This document shows positions 1 through 6,598 of a stretch of 12,951 bases of DNA, piece after piece. Both the position numbers and the translations under genes were made by a program. Each line of letters starts with the position of its first letter. Within the stretch, counting starts at the first letter, position 1. Under the pieces are notes generated by a model, which saw only the letters and a program-made list of their open reading frames with translations, searched no databases and was not told the DNA's origin. The stretch is taken from the NCBI GenBank assembly GCA_937871635.1, contig CALMNS010000601.1:1-12951 (forward strand), in the 5' to 3' direction. This DNA comes from an uncultured Solirubrobacter sp. (lineage in GTDB: Bacteria; Actinomycetota; Thermoleophilia; Solirubrobacterales; Solirubrobacteraceae).

Positions 1-665
1 CCGCGCACGAGCACCAGCTCGAGACGCGTCAGCGGCTCGACGAGGAGCGCGTGCAGATCGCGCGGGACGTGCACGACCTCGTCGCGCACAGCATCGCGAC
101 CATCAGCACGCAGGCCTCGGCGGGCGTCCACATCGGCCGCCAGGAGCCGGCTCAGGCGATCGAGATGCTCGAGAGCATCGAGGAGGTCAGCGCCCAGGCG
201 CTCAACGACCTGCGCTTCGCCCTCGGCGTCCTCCGTGACCCGTCGGGCGCCGATCCGACCGCCCCGACCCCTTCGGTGCACGACGTCCCGACGCTGGTGC
301 AGCACGCACGCGACGCCGGGCTGGCCGTCGAGCTGCGGATGGAGGGCTCCTCGGCCGCGGTCCCCGCCCCGGTCCAGGTGGCGGTGTACCGGATCGTGCA
401 GGAGGGGCTGACCAACGTCATGCGCCATGCGGGCGGCGCTCGGGCGACGGTGCGCATCGCCGTCCGTGGCCAGGAGATCGAGGTCGACGTCAACGACGAC
501 GGGCGGGGAGCGGCGACCCCGTCGAGCGGCGCGGGCGCCGGGTCAGGCCTGATGGGGATGCGTGAGCGAGCGAGCGCGATGGGCGGCGAGCTCGAAGCCG
601 GGCGGGCGGCCGACGGCGGCTTCCACGTCCACGCCCTGCTTCCCCTGGACGGTGCACCGGCGTGA
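1..665 (+). CDS. Sensor histidine kinase, HisKA_3/NarL-DesK type (5' end outside window)
   Basis: C-terminal catalytic part of a two-component sensor kinase that would autophosphorylate on His and pass the phosphate to the regulator encoded next. The frame is open from base 3 and reads through the first GTG (51), so the gene begins upstream and any sensing or membrane segments are not visible. The dimerisation/phosphoacceptor helix contains RDVHDLVAHS, with the phospho-His at nt 72-74. A HATPase_c domain follows: N box in YRIVQEGLTNVMRHA (about nt 387-434), G1 box in DVNDDGRG and G2 box in GSGLMGMRERA. The stop overlaps the next start by 4 bp (GTGA), which implies translational coupling. Family assignment is firm; the stimulus is unknown. 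The ABC exporter downstream suggests envelope or antibiotic stress, by context only. Confidence 0.95.
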   Translation, partial: AHEHQLETRQRLDEERVQIARDVHDLVAHSIATISTQASAGVHIGRQEPAQAIEMLESIEEVSAQALNDLRFALGVLRDPSGADPTAPTPSVHDVPTLVQHARDAGLAVELRMEGSSAAVPAPVQVAVYRIVQEGLTNVMRHAGGARATVRIAVRGQEIEVDVNDDGRGAATPSSGAGAGSGLMGMRERASAMGGELEAGRAADGGFHVHALLPLDGAPA

Positions 666-1342
666 CGATCCGGGTGCTGCTGGCCGACGACCAGGCGCTG
701 CTGCGCTCGACGCTCGCGCTGGTGATCGACCGGGAACCGGACATGGAGGTCGTCGGGGAGGCCGGGGACGGCGAGGAGGCGGTGGCGCTCGCCGAGCGCC
801 ACCGGCCCGACGTGGTCCTGATGGACATCCGGATGCCGGGCACCGACGGCCTGGAGGCCACGACCCGGATCCTCGCCCGGGAGCACGCCGGCGACGTGCG
901 GGTGATCATGCTGACCACGTTCGAGCTCGACGAGTACGTGCTGGGCGCGCTGCGGGCGGGAGCGAGTGGCTTCCTGCTCAAGGGCGTCAAGCCGGCGGAC
1001 CTGCTCGACGCCATCCGTCTCGTCGCCGCCGGCGATGCGCTCCTGGCCCCGAGCGTGACGCGCCGGCTGCTCGAGCGCTTCGCGGCGCTCCGTGAGCCGG
1101 GCCACGCCGTGCGGCAAGGTCTCGAGGAGCTGACGCCCCGCGAGCTCGAGGTGCTCACCCTCGTCGGTTCCGGGCTGACCAACCTGGAGATCGCCGAGCG
1201 GCTCGTGCTGAGCCCGTCGACGGCCAAGACCCACGTCAACCGGGTGATGATGAAGCTCGCCGTGCACGAGCGGGCGCAGCTGGTGATCGCCGCCTACGAG
1301 AGCGGCCTGGTCACTCCGGCGGATGGCCGGCGCGCGCGCTGA
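662..1342 (+). CDS. Response regulator, NarL/FixJ family (receiver + LuxR HTH)
   Basis: Cytoplasmic DNA-binding partner of the upstream kinase, 226 aa, the normal length for the family. The receiver domain spans about residues 1-120. It has the acidic pocket D9-D10, phosphoacceptor D55 in LMDIRMPG, the conserved Thr in MLTTFE (T85/T86) and K107 in FLLKG. The LuxR-type HTH spans about 154-215 and begins ELTPRELEVL, with recognition helix around SPSTAKTHVNRVMMKL. The GTG start at 662 is chosen because it overlaps the kinase stop by 4 bp. The likely target is the ABC operon 106 bp downstream, which has its own promoter; this is inferred from adjacency. All residues needed for function are present. 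Confidence 0.96.
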   Translation: MTIRVLLADDQALLRSTLALVIDREPDMEVVGEAGDGEEAVALAERHRPDVVLMDIRMPGTDGLEATTRILAREHAGDVRVIMLTTFELDEYVLGALRAGASGFLLKGVKPADLLDAIRLVAAGDALLAPSVTRRLLERFAALREPGHAVRQGLEELTPRELEVLTLVGSGLTNLEIAERLVLSPSTAKTHVNRVMMKLAVHERAQLVIAAYESGLVTPADGRRAR

Positions 1343-1387
1343 GGAGGTACCGCGGATGGGGTAGGGCGAAGTTACCGCGCTTGGCCG

Positions 1388-1416
1388 ATGACGTCTCCGG
1401 GCCCGCTTCTTAGGTT
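1388..1416 (+). promoter_or_regulatory. Putative sigma-70-type promoter of the ABC exporter operon
   Basis: ATGACG (1388-1393) and TAGGTT (1411-1416) are separated by 17 bp. The transcript would start near 1423 and give a leader of about 25 nt. AGGAG at 1435-1439 lies 9 nt before the ATG at 1449. The hexamers and spacing resemble the other promoters called in this window. A direct repeat TACCGCG (1348-1354 and 1373-1379) just upstream is a possible activator site. Confidence 0.5.
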
Positions 1417-1448
1417 GGTTCGACACCCGCCACTAGGAGCGTCTGACC

Positions 1449-2408
1449 ATGATCGAAGCCCACAATCTGACCAAGCGGTACGGCGAGAAGATCGCCGTCG
1501 ACGACCTCAGCTTCACCGTCCAGCCCGGCATCGTCACCGGCTTCCTCGGCCCCAACGGAGCCGGCAAGTCCACCACCATGCGCATGATCCTCGGCCTCGA
1601 CGCCCCCACCTCGGGGAGCGTGACGGTCAACGGGCGCGCGTACGCCGAGCATCCCGCGCCGCTGCACGAGGTGGGCGCGCTGCTCGAGGCCCGCGCGATC
1701 CACACCGGCCGCTCGGCCGCCAACCACCTGCTGGCCATGGCCGCCACCACCGGGATCGGCCGCCGCCGCGTCGAGGAGGTCATCGACCTGGTCGGCCTGC
1801 GTGAGGTCGCCGCCAAGCGCGCCGGCGGGTTCTCGCTCGGCATGGGCCAGCGCCTCGGCATCGCCTCGGCGCTGCTCGGCGATCCCGAGACCCTGATCCT
1901 CGACGAGCCCGTCAACGGCCTCGACCCCGAAGGCGTGCTCTGGATCCGCACCCTGCTCAAGCAGCTCGCCGACGAAGGCCGCACCGTCTTCCTCTCCTCC
2001 CACCTCATGAGCGAGATGGCGCTGACCGCCGAGCACCTCATCGTCGTCGGCCGCGGCCGGCTCATCCGCGACGTGTCGGTGGACGACTTCATCACGAGCG
2101 CCTCCTCGGACTCGGTGCTCGTCCGGTCACCCGACGAAGGACATCTGCGCGATCTGCTGCTCGCCGACGGGATCGAGGTGTCGAGCTCCGAGCCCGGTCA
2201 CCTGCAGGTGACCGGGATGACCAGCGACGAGATCGGCTACCGCGCCGCCGCCGCCGGCCTCACCCTGCTCGAGCTCTCCCCCGTCCAGGCCTCCCTCGAG
2301 GAGGCCTTCATGGCCCTCACCCACGACGCGGTCGAGTACCGCGCCCCCACCCCCTCCCCCGCCGCCCGCGGCGAGGCCACCCCCGTTCTCGAAGGGATCG
2401 CCGCATGA
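1449..2408 (+). CDS. ABC transporter ATP-binding protein (DrrA/CcmA-type exporter)
   Basis: ATPase subunit of a two-gene ABC exporter, 319 aa, acting on the cytoplasmic face of the membrane with the permease encoded next. Walker A is GPNGAGKST (residues 34-42). The signature is SLGMGQ (129-134), where G-M replaces the usual SGGM. Walker B is LILDE (149-153), the D-loop is GLDP (157-160) and the switch His is H185 in LSSH. About 90 residues after the nucleotide-binding domain form the accessory C-terminal region typical of antibiotic, lipid or multidrug exporters. The ATG at 1449 is supported by AGGAG with 9-nt spacing and by a homologous start (MIEAHNLTKRYG). The stop overlaps the permease start by 4 bp (ATGA). 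The substrate cannot be read from the sequence. The operon sits directly behind a two-component system, an arrangement common for stress- or drug-responsive exporters. Confidence 0.95.
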   Translation: MIEAHNLTKRYGEKIAVDDLSFTVQPGIVTGFLGPNGAGKSTTMRMILGLDAPTSGSVTVNGRAYAEHPAPLHEVGALLEARAIHTGRSAANHLLAMAATTGIGRRRVEEVIDLVGLREVAAKRAGGFSLGMGQRLGIASALLGDPETLILDEPVNGLDPEGVLWIRTLLKQLADEGRTVFLSSHLMSEMALTAEHLIVVGRGRLIRDVSVDDFITSASSDSVLVRSPDEGHLRDLLLADGIEVSSSEPGHLQVTGMTSDEIGYRAAAAGLTLLELSPVQASLEEAFMALTHDAVEYRAPTPSPAARGEATPVLEGIAA

Positions 2409-3235
2409 GCACTGTCACCGCACTCAACTCGAGGACCCGCCCGCGGTCCGCCCGCCCGACCCTCGAGCGGGTGACGTCCGGGCGAGTCCTCAACTCCGAG
2501 TGGATCAAGTTCCGCACGCTCCGCTCAACCTGGATCACCCTCGCCGCGGCGGTCGTCGCCATGACCGCGATCGGGACCGCCGTCGGCTACTTCACCGGCA
2601 CGGGGAACTGGGCCACGCTCGAAGCCCAGGACACCCTGGCGTCGGCTCCCCTGCAGGGCTACTTCCTCACCCAACTGCTCGTCGGCGTGCTCGGCGTGCT
2701 GTTCGTCACCGGCGAGTACGGCACCGGGATGATCCGCTCGACCTTCGCCGCGGTTCCCCGCCGGCTCCCGATCCTCGGCGCGAAGACCGCGGTGTTCGGC
2801 GCGGTCGCGCTGATGGCGATGACCGTCGCCTCCTTCGCGGCGTTCTTCGGTGCGCAGCTCTTCCTGGGCCCGGACGGCCACGGCTCGTCGCTCTCCGATC
2901 CGGGTGCGTTGCGCTCGGTCGCCGGCGTCGGGATCTACCTGACGCTGGTCGGCGTCCTCGGCGGAGCGCTCGGATGGGTCGTCCGCAACACCGCCGGCGC
3001 GATCTCCGCGCTCGTCGGGCTCCTGCTGATCCTCCCCGTCATCCTCGGGCTCCTGCCCGGCAGCCTCGGGACGACGATCACGAAGTACCTGCCCAGCAAC
3101 GCCGGCGGATCCCTCATGACCAGCGTCCAGCTGCCCGACACGCTGGCGCCGTGGACCGGCCTCGGAGTCGTCGTCCTCTGGGTCGCCGCAGCGCTCGTCG
3201 CCGCCGTCGTGGTCGTCCGCCGCCGCGACGCATAG
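2405..3235 (+). CDS. ABC-2-type transporter permease
   Basis: Membrane subunit partnering the upstream ATPase, 276 aa. A charged cytoplasmic N-terminus carries the motif SEWIKFRTLRSTW (about residues 31-43), characteristic of ABC-2 permeases. About six hydrophobic segments follow, near residues 44-64, 88-103, 126-153, 171-191, 195-218 and 249-272. The motif TGEYGTGMIRSTF after the second segment is also typical of the family. A basic RRRDA tail ends the protein. The ATG overlaps the ATPase stop (ATGA), so the two are translationally coupled. A strong hairpin terminator follows within 40 bp, so the operon probably ends here. Confidence 0.93.
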   Translation: MSTVTALNSRTRPRSARPTLERVTSGRVLNSEWIKFRTLRSTWITLAAAVVAMTAIGTAVGYFTGTGNWATLEAQDTLASAPLQGYFLTQLLVGVLGVLFVTGEYGTGMIRSTFAAVPRRLPILGAKTAVFGAVALMAMTVASFAAFFGAQLFLGPDGHGSSLSDPGALRSVAGVGIYLTLVGVLGGALGWVVRNTAGAISALVGLLLILPVILGLLPGSLGTTITKYLPSNAGGSLMTSVQLPDTLAPWTGLGVVVLWVAAALVAAVVVVRRRDA

Positions 3236-3244
3236 CCACCACTG

Positions 3245-3271
3245 GGGGGCCGGCCGCCCCGGCCGGCCCCC
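3245..3271 (+). terminator. Strong G+C hairpin terminator after the ABC operon
   Basis: A perfect 11-bp inverted repeat, GGGGGCCGGCC (3245-3255) and GGCCGGCCCCC (3261-3271), flanks the 5-nt loop GCCCC. It begins 10 nt after the permease stop. There is no T-run afterwards, as is usual for U-less terminators in high-GC actinobacteria. It separates the exporter from the DedA gene. Confidence 0.8.
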
Positions 3272-3320
3272 ACCTCGCCTCTCACCTTCCCTCGTCCTCC
3301 CCGCTCCGAAAGGCTCACCC

Positions 3321-4148
3321 GTGTCCGCTGCCACCGCGGCTCCGCCGCGCAGTCCCCGCCCCGGTCGGCTGCGTGACCAGCCCGGCTGGCTGCGCCTCGG
3401 CCTCGCGACCGGTGTCGTGCTCGCCGGGCTCATCCTCACCGGGGTCATCCCGTTCCCGAGCCTGAGCGGCCTGCTCACCGATCTGTCGGACACCCTGGGC
3501 GCGTGGACCTACCTCCTGGTCCCCGCCCTCGCGTTCTTCGAGACGGCCGCGTTCCTCGGACTGGTCGTCCCGGGCGAGACCGCGGTGCTCGTCGGCGGGG
3601 TGGTCGCCGAACGCGGCGAGGTCTCCCTGGTGCTCCTCATCGCCCTGATCTGGGCGGCGGCGGTCGCCGGCGACCTCATCGCGTTCCTGCTCGGCCGCCG
3701 GCTCGGCGGAGGGTTCCTGCGCCGACACGCCGGTCGGCTGCACGTGAAGGTCGAGCAGATCGAGCGCGTCGAGCGGCTCTTCGCGCAGCACGGCGGCAAG
3801 ACGATCGTCGTCGGCCGCTTCGTCGGCGTCCTGCGGGCCTTCACCCCGTTCGTCGCCGGGACCTCGGGCCTGGCGCTGCGGCGGTTCGTCCCCTACAGCA
3901 TCGGTGGCGCGCTGGCGTGGGCGACGGCCTTCGGCGTCCTGGGCTCCGTCTTCTCGGGCTCGATCGACACCGTCGGCAGCCTCCTCACCAAGATCACGAT
4001 CGGGGCGGTGGTCGCCGTCGGCCTCGTCGTCTGGGCGCTGCGTGCGAAGCGCGCACGACGCCCGCCGGCTCGCGGGGCCGACTCCAAGCCGTCCGCCGGC
4101 CGACCCCGCTCCACCCCGGCGCTCACGTCGCGACCGGCCACGCCGTGA
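3321..4148 (+). CDS. DedA-family (SNARE-associated/VTT) membrane protein
   Basis: Polytopic inner-membrane protein of 275 aa. DedA proteins are implicated in undecaprenyl-phosphate/phospholipid recycling, proton-dependent membrane homeostasis and resistance to envelope stress. Family motifs are present. FFETAAFLGLVVPGE carries the two conserved Glu residues and the P-G-E re-entrant loop. AGDLIAFLLGRRLG carries the conserved Gly-Asp and the cytoplasmic Arg residues. GRFVGVLRAFTPFVAG carries the R-F-x-G-x-x-R signature. Hydrophobic segments lie near residues 25-45, 62-95, 104-124, 190-215 and 222-243. The last 35 residues are a Pro/Arg/Ser-rich tail of doubtful function. The GTG start is preceded by GAAAGG with about 7-nt spacing. 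The position behind an exporter operon may reflect a shared envelope-stress theme, but a terminator lies between them. Confidence 0.93.
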   Translation: MSAATAAPPRSPRPGRLRDQPGWLRLGLATGVVLAGLILTGVIPFPSLSGLLTDLSDTLGAWTYLLVPALAFFETAAFLGLVVPGETAVLVGGVVAERGEVSLVLLIALIWAAAVAGDLIAFLLGRRLGGGFLRRHAGRLHVKVEQIERVERLFAQHGGKTIVVGRFVGVLRAFTPFVAGTSGLALRRFVPYSIGGALAWATAFGVLGSVFSGSIDTVGSLLTKITIGAVVAVGLVVWALRAKRARRPPARGADSKPSAGRPRSTPALTSRPATP

Positions 4149-4197
4149 CCACGGCCGTGTCCCCCGCCCCCTCCCTGCCCCTGCATCACCTCACCAG

Positions 4198-4572
4198 CCC
4201 GACGTGGTCTCCGTCGGCGCCGCCGCCGACGAGGCGGAGCTGTGGACGCTCGTGCGCCGCACCCACCCGTCGCTCGTCGTGCTCGACCTCCACCGTCGCG
4301 GACGCCACGGCCTGCTGCTCCGCCTCGCGCTCAAGGCGACGGTCCCGACCCCGGCGGTGCTCGTCCATGCGGCTCGCGGGCACCGCCGCGCGCGACATCG
4401 CGACGACGACCGGACTGTCGATGGAGGTGGTCACCGGCCGCGTCGCGGCATCGTGAGCCGCCTGGCCTCCCTCCCGCCCGAGCCCGTGCCGCCCCGCACC
4501 GGCCCGGACGAGCGTCCGTCCGCCGCCGCCCACCACGGCGACGCCCCGCGGCTCCAGCGCGCGGCCCCTTGA
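4198..4572 (+). pseudogene. Remnant of a response-regulator-like gene (truncated, internally deleted, frameshifted)
   Basis: No intact gene is visible between 4149 and 4635, but two frames carry pieces that read like one regulator. In frame 1, 4198 to about 4370 resembles the middle of a receiver-like domain: PDVVSVGAAADEAELW, then LVVLDLHRRGRHGLLL and TPAVLVHA. At about 4367-4380 the match jumps to frame 2 and reads MRLAGTAARDIA and TTGLSMEVVTGRVAA, like the C-terminal HTH-type segment of such proteins. This frame stops at 4456, while frame 1 resumes with IVSRLASLPPE until a stop at 4570-4572. The first beta strand of the receiver and about 80 central residues are missing. I infer an internal deletion plus frame changes. 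This is pattern recognition without an alignment, and the boundaries are approximate. The alternative is non-coding sequence with chance resemblance. Confidence 0.45.
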
Positions 4573-4584
4573 AGCTCGGGCGCT

Positions 4585-4613
4585 TTGCCAAGCGCCGCTC
4601 CGTGACCTAGGCT
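4585..4613 (+). promoter_or_regulatory. Putative sigma-70-type promoter of the Usp-like gene
   Basis: TTGCCA (4585-4590) and TAGGCT (4608-4613) are separated by exactly 17 bp. Transcription would begin near 4620, just before the GGGAGG ribosome-binding site (4626-4631) and the ATG at 4636. This gives a leader of only about 15 nt. Confidence 0.6.
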
Positions 4614-4635
4614 TCGCCCTGGCGCGGGAGGCCCG

Positions 4636-5061
4636 ATGCGGACGACGATCCTGGTACTGGCGAACAAGACGGCCCGGTCGGACGAGCTGTTCAAGGCGCT
4701 GGAGGCGCGAGCCGCCACGGGTGCGATCCGGCTCGACTTCGTCTCGCCGCCCGACGGGCCGGGACCCACGGCCCGCGAGGACGCCCAGCGACGCCTCGAC
4801 GAGGCGCTGAGCCGCGCCCACGACGCCGGATGGGAGGCGACCGGCCAGCTCGGCAACTGCGACGCGCTCACGGCGGTCGTCGAGGCCTACGACCCGACGC
4901 GCCACGACGAGATCATCGTCAGCACGCTGCCGCCGTCGGTCTCCCACTGGCTGGGGATCGATCTCCCGGCTCGCGTCGCCCGGGCGACGAACGCCCTCGT
5001 GAGCCACGTCCAGGTCCCGGAGCGCCGACCGGTCGGCTCCGGCGCAGCTCAGCGCACGTAG
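4636..5061 (+). CDS. Small Usp-like alpha/beta protein
   Basis: Soluble protein of 141 aa. It begins with a hydrophobic beta strand (TTILVLANKTA) and continues with a helix containing DELFKALEARAA. The region RREDAQRRL-like to LSRAHDAGWEATGQLGNCD is a helix-strand unit (a charged helix from about residue 52, then a glycine-bearing strand). Near the C-terminus is DEIIVSTLPPSVSHWLGIDL, followed by PARVARATNALVSHV. This strand/helix order and the I-V-S-T-L-P loop resemble universal stress protein-like domains of actinobacteria, but no complete G-2x-G-9x-G(S/T) ATP-binding signature is visible, so ATP binding is doubtful. The start is well supported by GGGAGG 4 nt before the ATG and by a promoter. 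The 3' end overlaps the convergent propeller gene by 13 bp. Function is unknown; a stress role is an inference from the fold. Confidence 0.85.
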   Translation: MRTTILVLANKTARSDELFKALEARAATGAIRLDFVSPPDGPGPTAREDAQRRLDEALSRAHDAGWEATGQLGNCDALTAVVEAYDPTRHDEIIVSTLPPSVSHWLGIDLPARVARATNALVSHVQVPERRPVGSGAAQRT

Positions 5062-6263
5062 CTGCGGCGGATCACGCCGTTGCGCATGCGCTGCGGATGG
5101 TCGCCGACCTTGATCCGCTTCACCTCCCGGGCCGTCCTGAACGAGATGACCGAGACGCGGTCCTCGCCGGCGACCGAGACGAAGCAGTGCCGGCCGTCGG
5201 CGCTGGACTGCGACCAGTACGGGACGCGGCCGACGGGGATCGTCCGCTGCAGCCTGAACGGCCTGCGGGTCACGATCGCCGCGTAGTTCGACATCGTCCC
5301 GGCGACGCACAGCTTCGTGCCCTGCGGGTTCATCGCGAGCCCGTGGTGGGCGGAGTCGAGCAGGAACTTCGTCCGGTCCAGACCCTCCGCGGCGCCGAGC
5401 GGCAGGTCGAGGACCGTCACCACCTTGTCCGTCCTCAAGTCGTACTGGACGATCCCGAAGAGGAAGGAGACCTGGAAGTACACGGAGCGCTCGTCGGGGG
5501 TGATCGCCATCGGCCGCACGGAGGCGCTCAGGTTCGGGTAGCCCGCCTCGGCGAGCTTCTGGCCCATGTCGATCCGCTTGAGCACCTGGTTCGTCCGGGC
5601 GTCGATGACCTGGAAGTACCGCCTGCCCTTCGTCGCGTCCTGGGCGGGAGCGTCGGTGTCGGTGTAGACGGGGCCGATGCTGGCGTGGAAGATGCGCCGG
5701 CCGTCGCTGGAGAAGGTGTTCTCGTGCGGCGCGTCGCCCGAGGGGATCTTCGCGACGACCTTCCCGGCGCGGGTGTCGATCACGTCGATGACGTTCGCGG
5801 TGGAGGCGGACACCAGCAGCCGCCGGCCGCTCACTGACAGCGCCATGTGGTCGGCGCGGTAGCCGTCGACCTTCGCGCGCCACCGGATCCGGCCCGTGCG
5901 CAGGTCGATCGCCACGACGTCGGCGAACGACGGCCGCGAGAAGTACACGACCTTGCCGTCGGGCGAGGTGAACCCGTCGTCGACGTACTGGTTATGACCC
6001 TCGCCGACCAGCGTGCGGATGCTGTCGTAGAAGCCCTTGGCGGTCGGGTCGGCGCGGATCTCCGCCACGCGCGCCGCGCGGTCGGGGATCACGTTGATGC
6101 GCTTGAGGCGCTTGAACGTCCGCGGGTCGATCAGGTCCGCCGTGCCGGCCCAGTTGTTGCTGACCACGAGCACGTCGCGAGTGCGCTCGGTCGTCGCCGC
6201 CTGAGCTCCGGGGGCCATGGCTCCCACGGCGGCCGTGGCGAGGGCGAGGAGGGCGATGCGCAT
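5049..6263 (-). CDS. Secreted YVTN/YncE-type beta-propeller protein
   Basis: Exported protein of 404 aa. A signal peptide is visible: MRIALLALATAAVGAMAPGAQA, written here as MRIALLALATAA with cleavage likely after GAQA. The rest is built of degenerate beta-propeller blades with repeated strand patterns such as GKVVYFSRPSFADVVAIDL, RRLLVSASTANVIDVIDTR, RSVYFQVSFLFGIVQYDL and RHCFVSVAGEDRVSVISF. SPDGK/SSDGR/TPDER turns recur between blades. Such proteins bind ligands or partners outside the membrane; no catalytic motif or haem-binding CxxCH is visible. The ATG at 6263 is chosen because GGAGG lies 6 nt upstream and the signal peptide starts there. An in-frame ATG at 6302 would add 13 residues but has its GGAGG only 3 nt away. 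A promoter is present at 6346-6374. Confidence 0.9.
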   Translation of the reverse strand: MRIALLALATAAVGAMAPGAQAATTERTRDVLVVSNNWAGTADLIDPRTFKRLKRINVIPDRAARVAEIRADPTAKGFYDSIRTLVGEGHNQYVDDGFTSPDGKVVYFSRPSFADVVAIDLRTGRIRWRAKVDGYRADHMALSVSGRRLLVSASTANVIDVIDTRAGKVVAKIPSGDAPHENTFSSDGRRIFHASIGPVYTDTDAPAQDATKGRRYFQVIDARTNQVLKRIDMGQKLAEAGYPNLSASVRPMAITPDERSVYFQVSFLFGIVQYDLRTDKVVTVLDLPLGAAEGLDRTKFLLDSAHHGLAMNPQGTKLCVAGTMSNYAAIVTRRPFRLQRTIPVGRVPYWSQSSADGRHCFVSVAGEDRVSVISFRTAREVKRIKVGDHPQRMRNGVIRRSYVR

Positions 6264-6345
6264 GGGGATCCTCCGAGAGGCGGTCAAGTCGATCGGGGTC
6301 ATGATCCTCCGCTTGGCCCGGACGCGGACCGGCGGCTCACGCCGC

Positions 6346-6374
6346 ACCTTAGGCGGGCCGGGCGGGTTCGTCAC
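6346..6374 (-). promoter_or_regulatory. Putative sigma-70-type promoter of the beta-propeller gene
   Basis: On the minus strand GTGACG (6374-6369) and TAAGGT (6351-6346) are separated by 17 bp. The transcript would begin near 6339 and give a leader of about 75 nt. That leader contains two copies of CGGAGGATC (6311-6303 and 6275-6267), each just before an in-frame ATG. Confidence 0.55.
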
Positions 6375-6598
6375 GCCGACCGTCGCCGCGTCGAGGGTCG
6401 GCTCGAGGGCCCGGAGCCCGGCCTCCGGGTTGCCGGTCGCTCGAGCAGCTCGAAGAGCCTGAGGACGACGAGCCAGTGGCGTCAAGTCGCTAGATACTAT
6501 AGCGTGCATCTCATGGCGTCCGCTCGGCAGTCCCGCTCCAACCGGATGGGCCTTCCGGCTCCCACGCGACCGGCCGGCGGGTGCCAGGGACCGATCCG
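6375..6598. other. Intergenic stretch between divergent propeller and dehydrogenase genes
   Basis: Together with the propeller leader and promoter this forms a 335-bp gap between divergent genes. The part nearest the dehydrogenase holds the AT-rich operator candidate (6489-6504) and a possible -10 TACTAT (6495-6500) inside it. A 29-codon ATG ORF (6513-6602) has a stop that overlaps the dehydrogenase start. I see no RNA gene, terminator or further coding sequence here. Confidence 0.6.
6489..6504 (+). promoter_or_regulatory. Candidate GntR operator, copy 1 (before the hydroxyacid dehydrogenase)
   Basis: The sequence GCTAGATACTATAGCG is an inverted repeat GCTA-N7-TAGC. It differs from copy 2 (10470-10485) at one of 16 positions and is related to copy 3 (7678-7692) on the opposite strand. 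It is a conspicuous AT-rich island in about 70 % GC DNA and contains TACTAT, a plausible -10 for the + strand gene. Binding by the GntR regulator of this locus is inferred. Confidence 0.65.

Noticed and set aside
152..1426. A 424-codon open frame on the minus strand
   Set aside because: It is antisense to the intact kinase and regulator genes, its protein is low-complexity Arg/Pro/Ser-rich, and it shows no domain motif. Long antisense frames are expected at this GC content.
4186..5883. A 565-codon open frame on the minus strand
   Set aside because: It runs across the Usp-like gene, the pseudogene and an out-of-frame part of the propeller gene. The composition is typical of a GC-rich shadow frame and no motif is present.
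6264..6509. An 82-residue N-terminal extension of the propeller protein, starting at 6509
   Set aside because: It would run through the predicted promoter and the operator element and put a long charged stretch before the signal peptide. The well-placed GGAGG favours ATG 6263.
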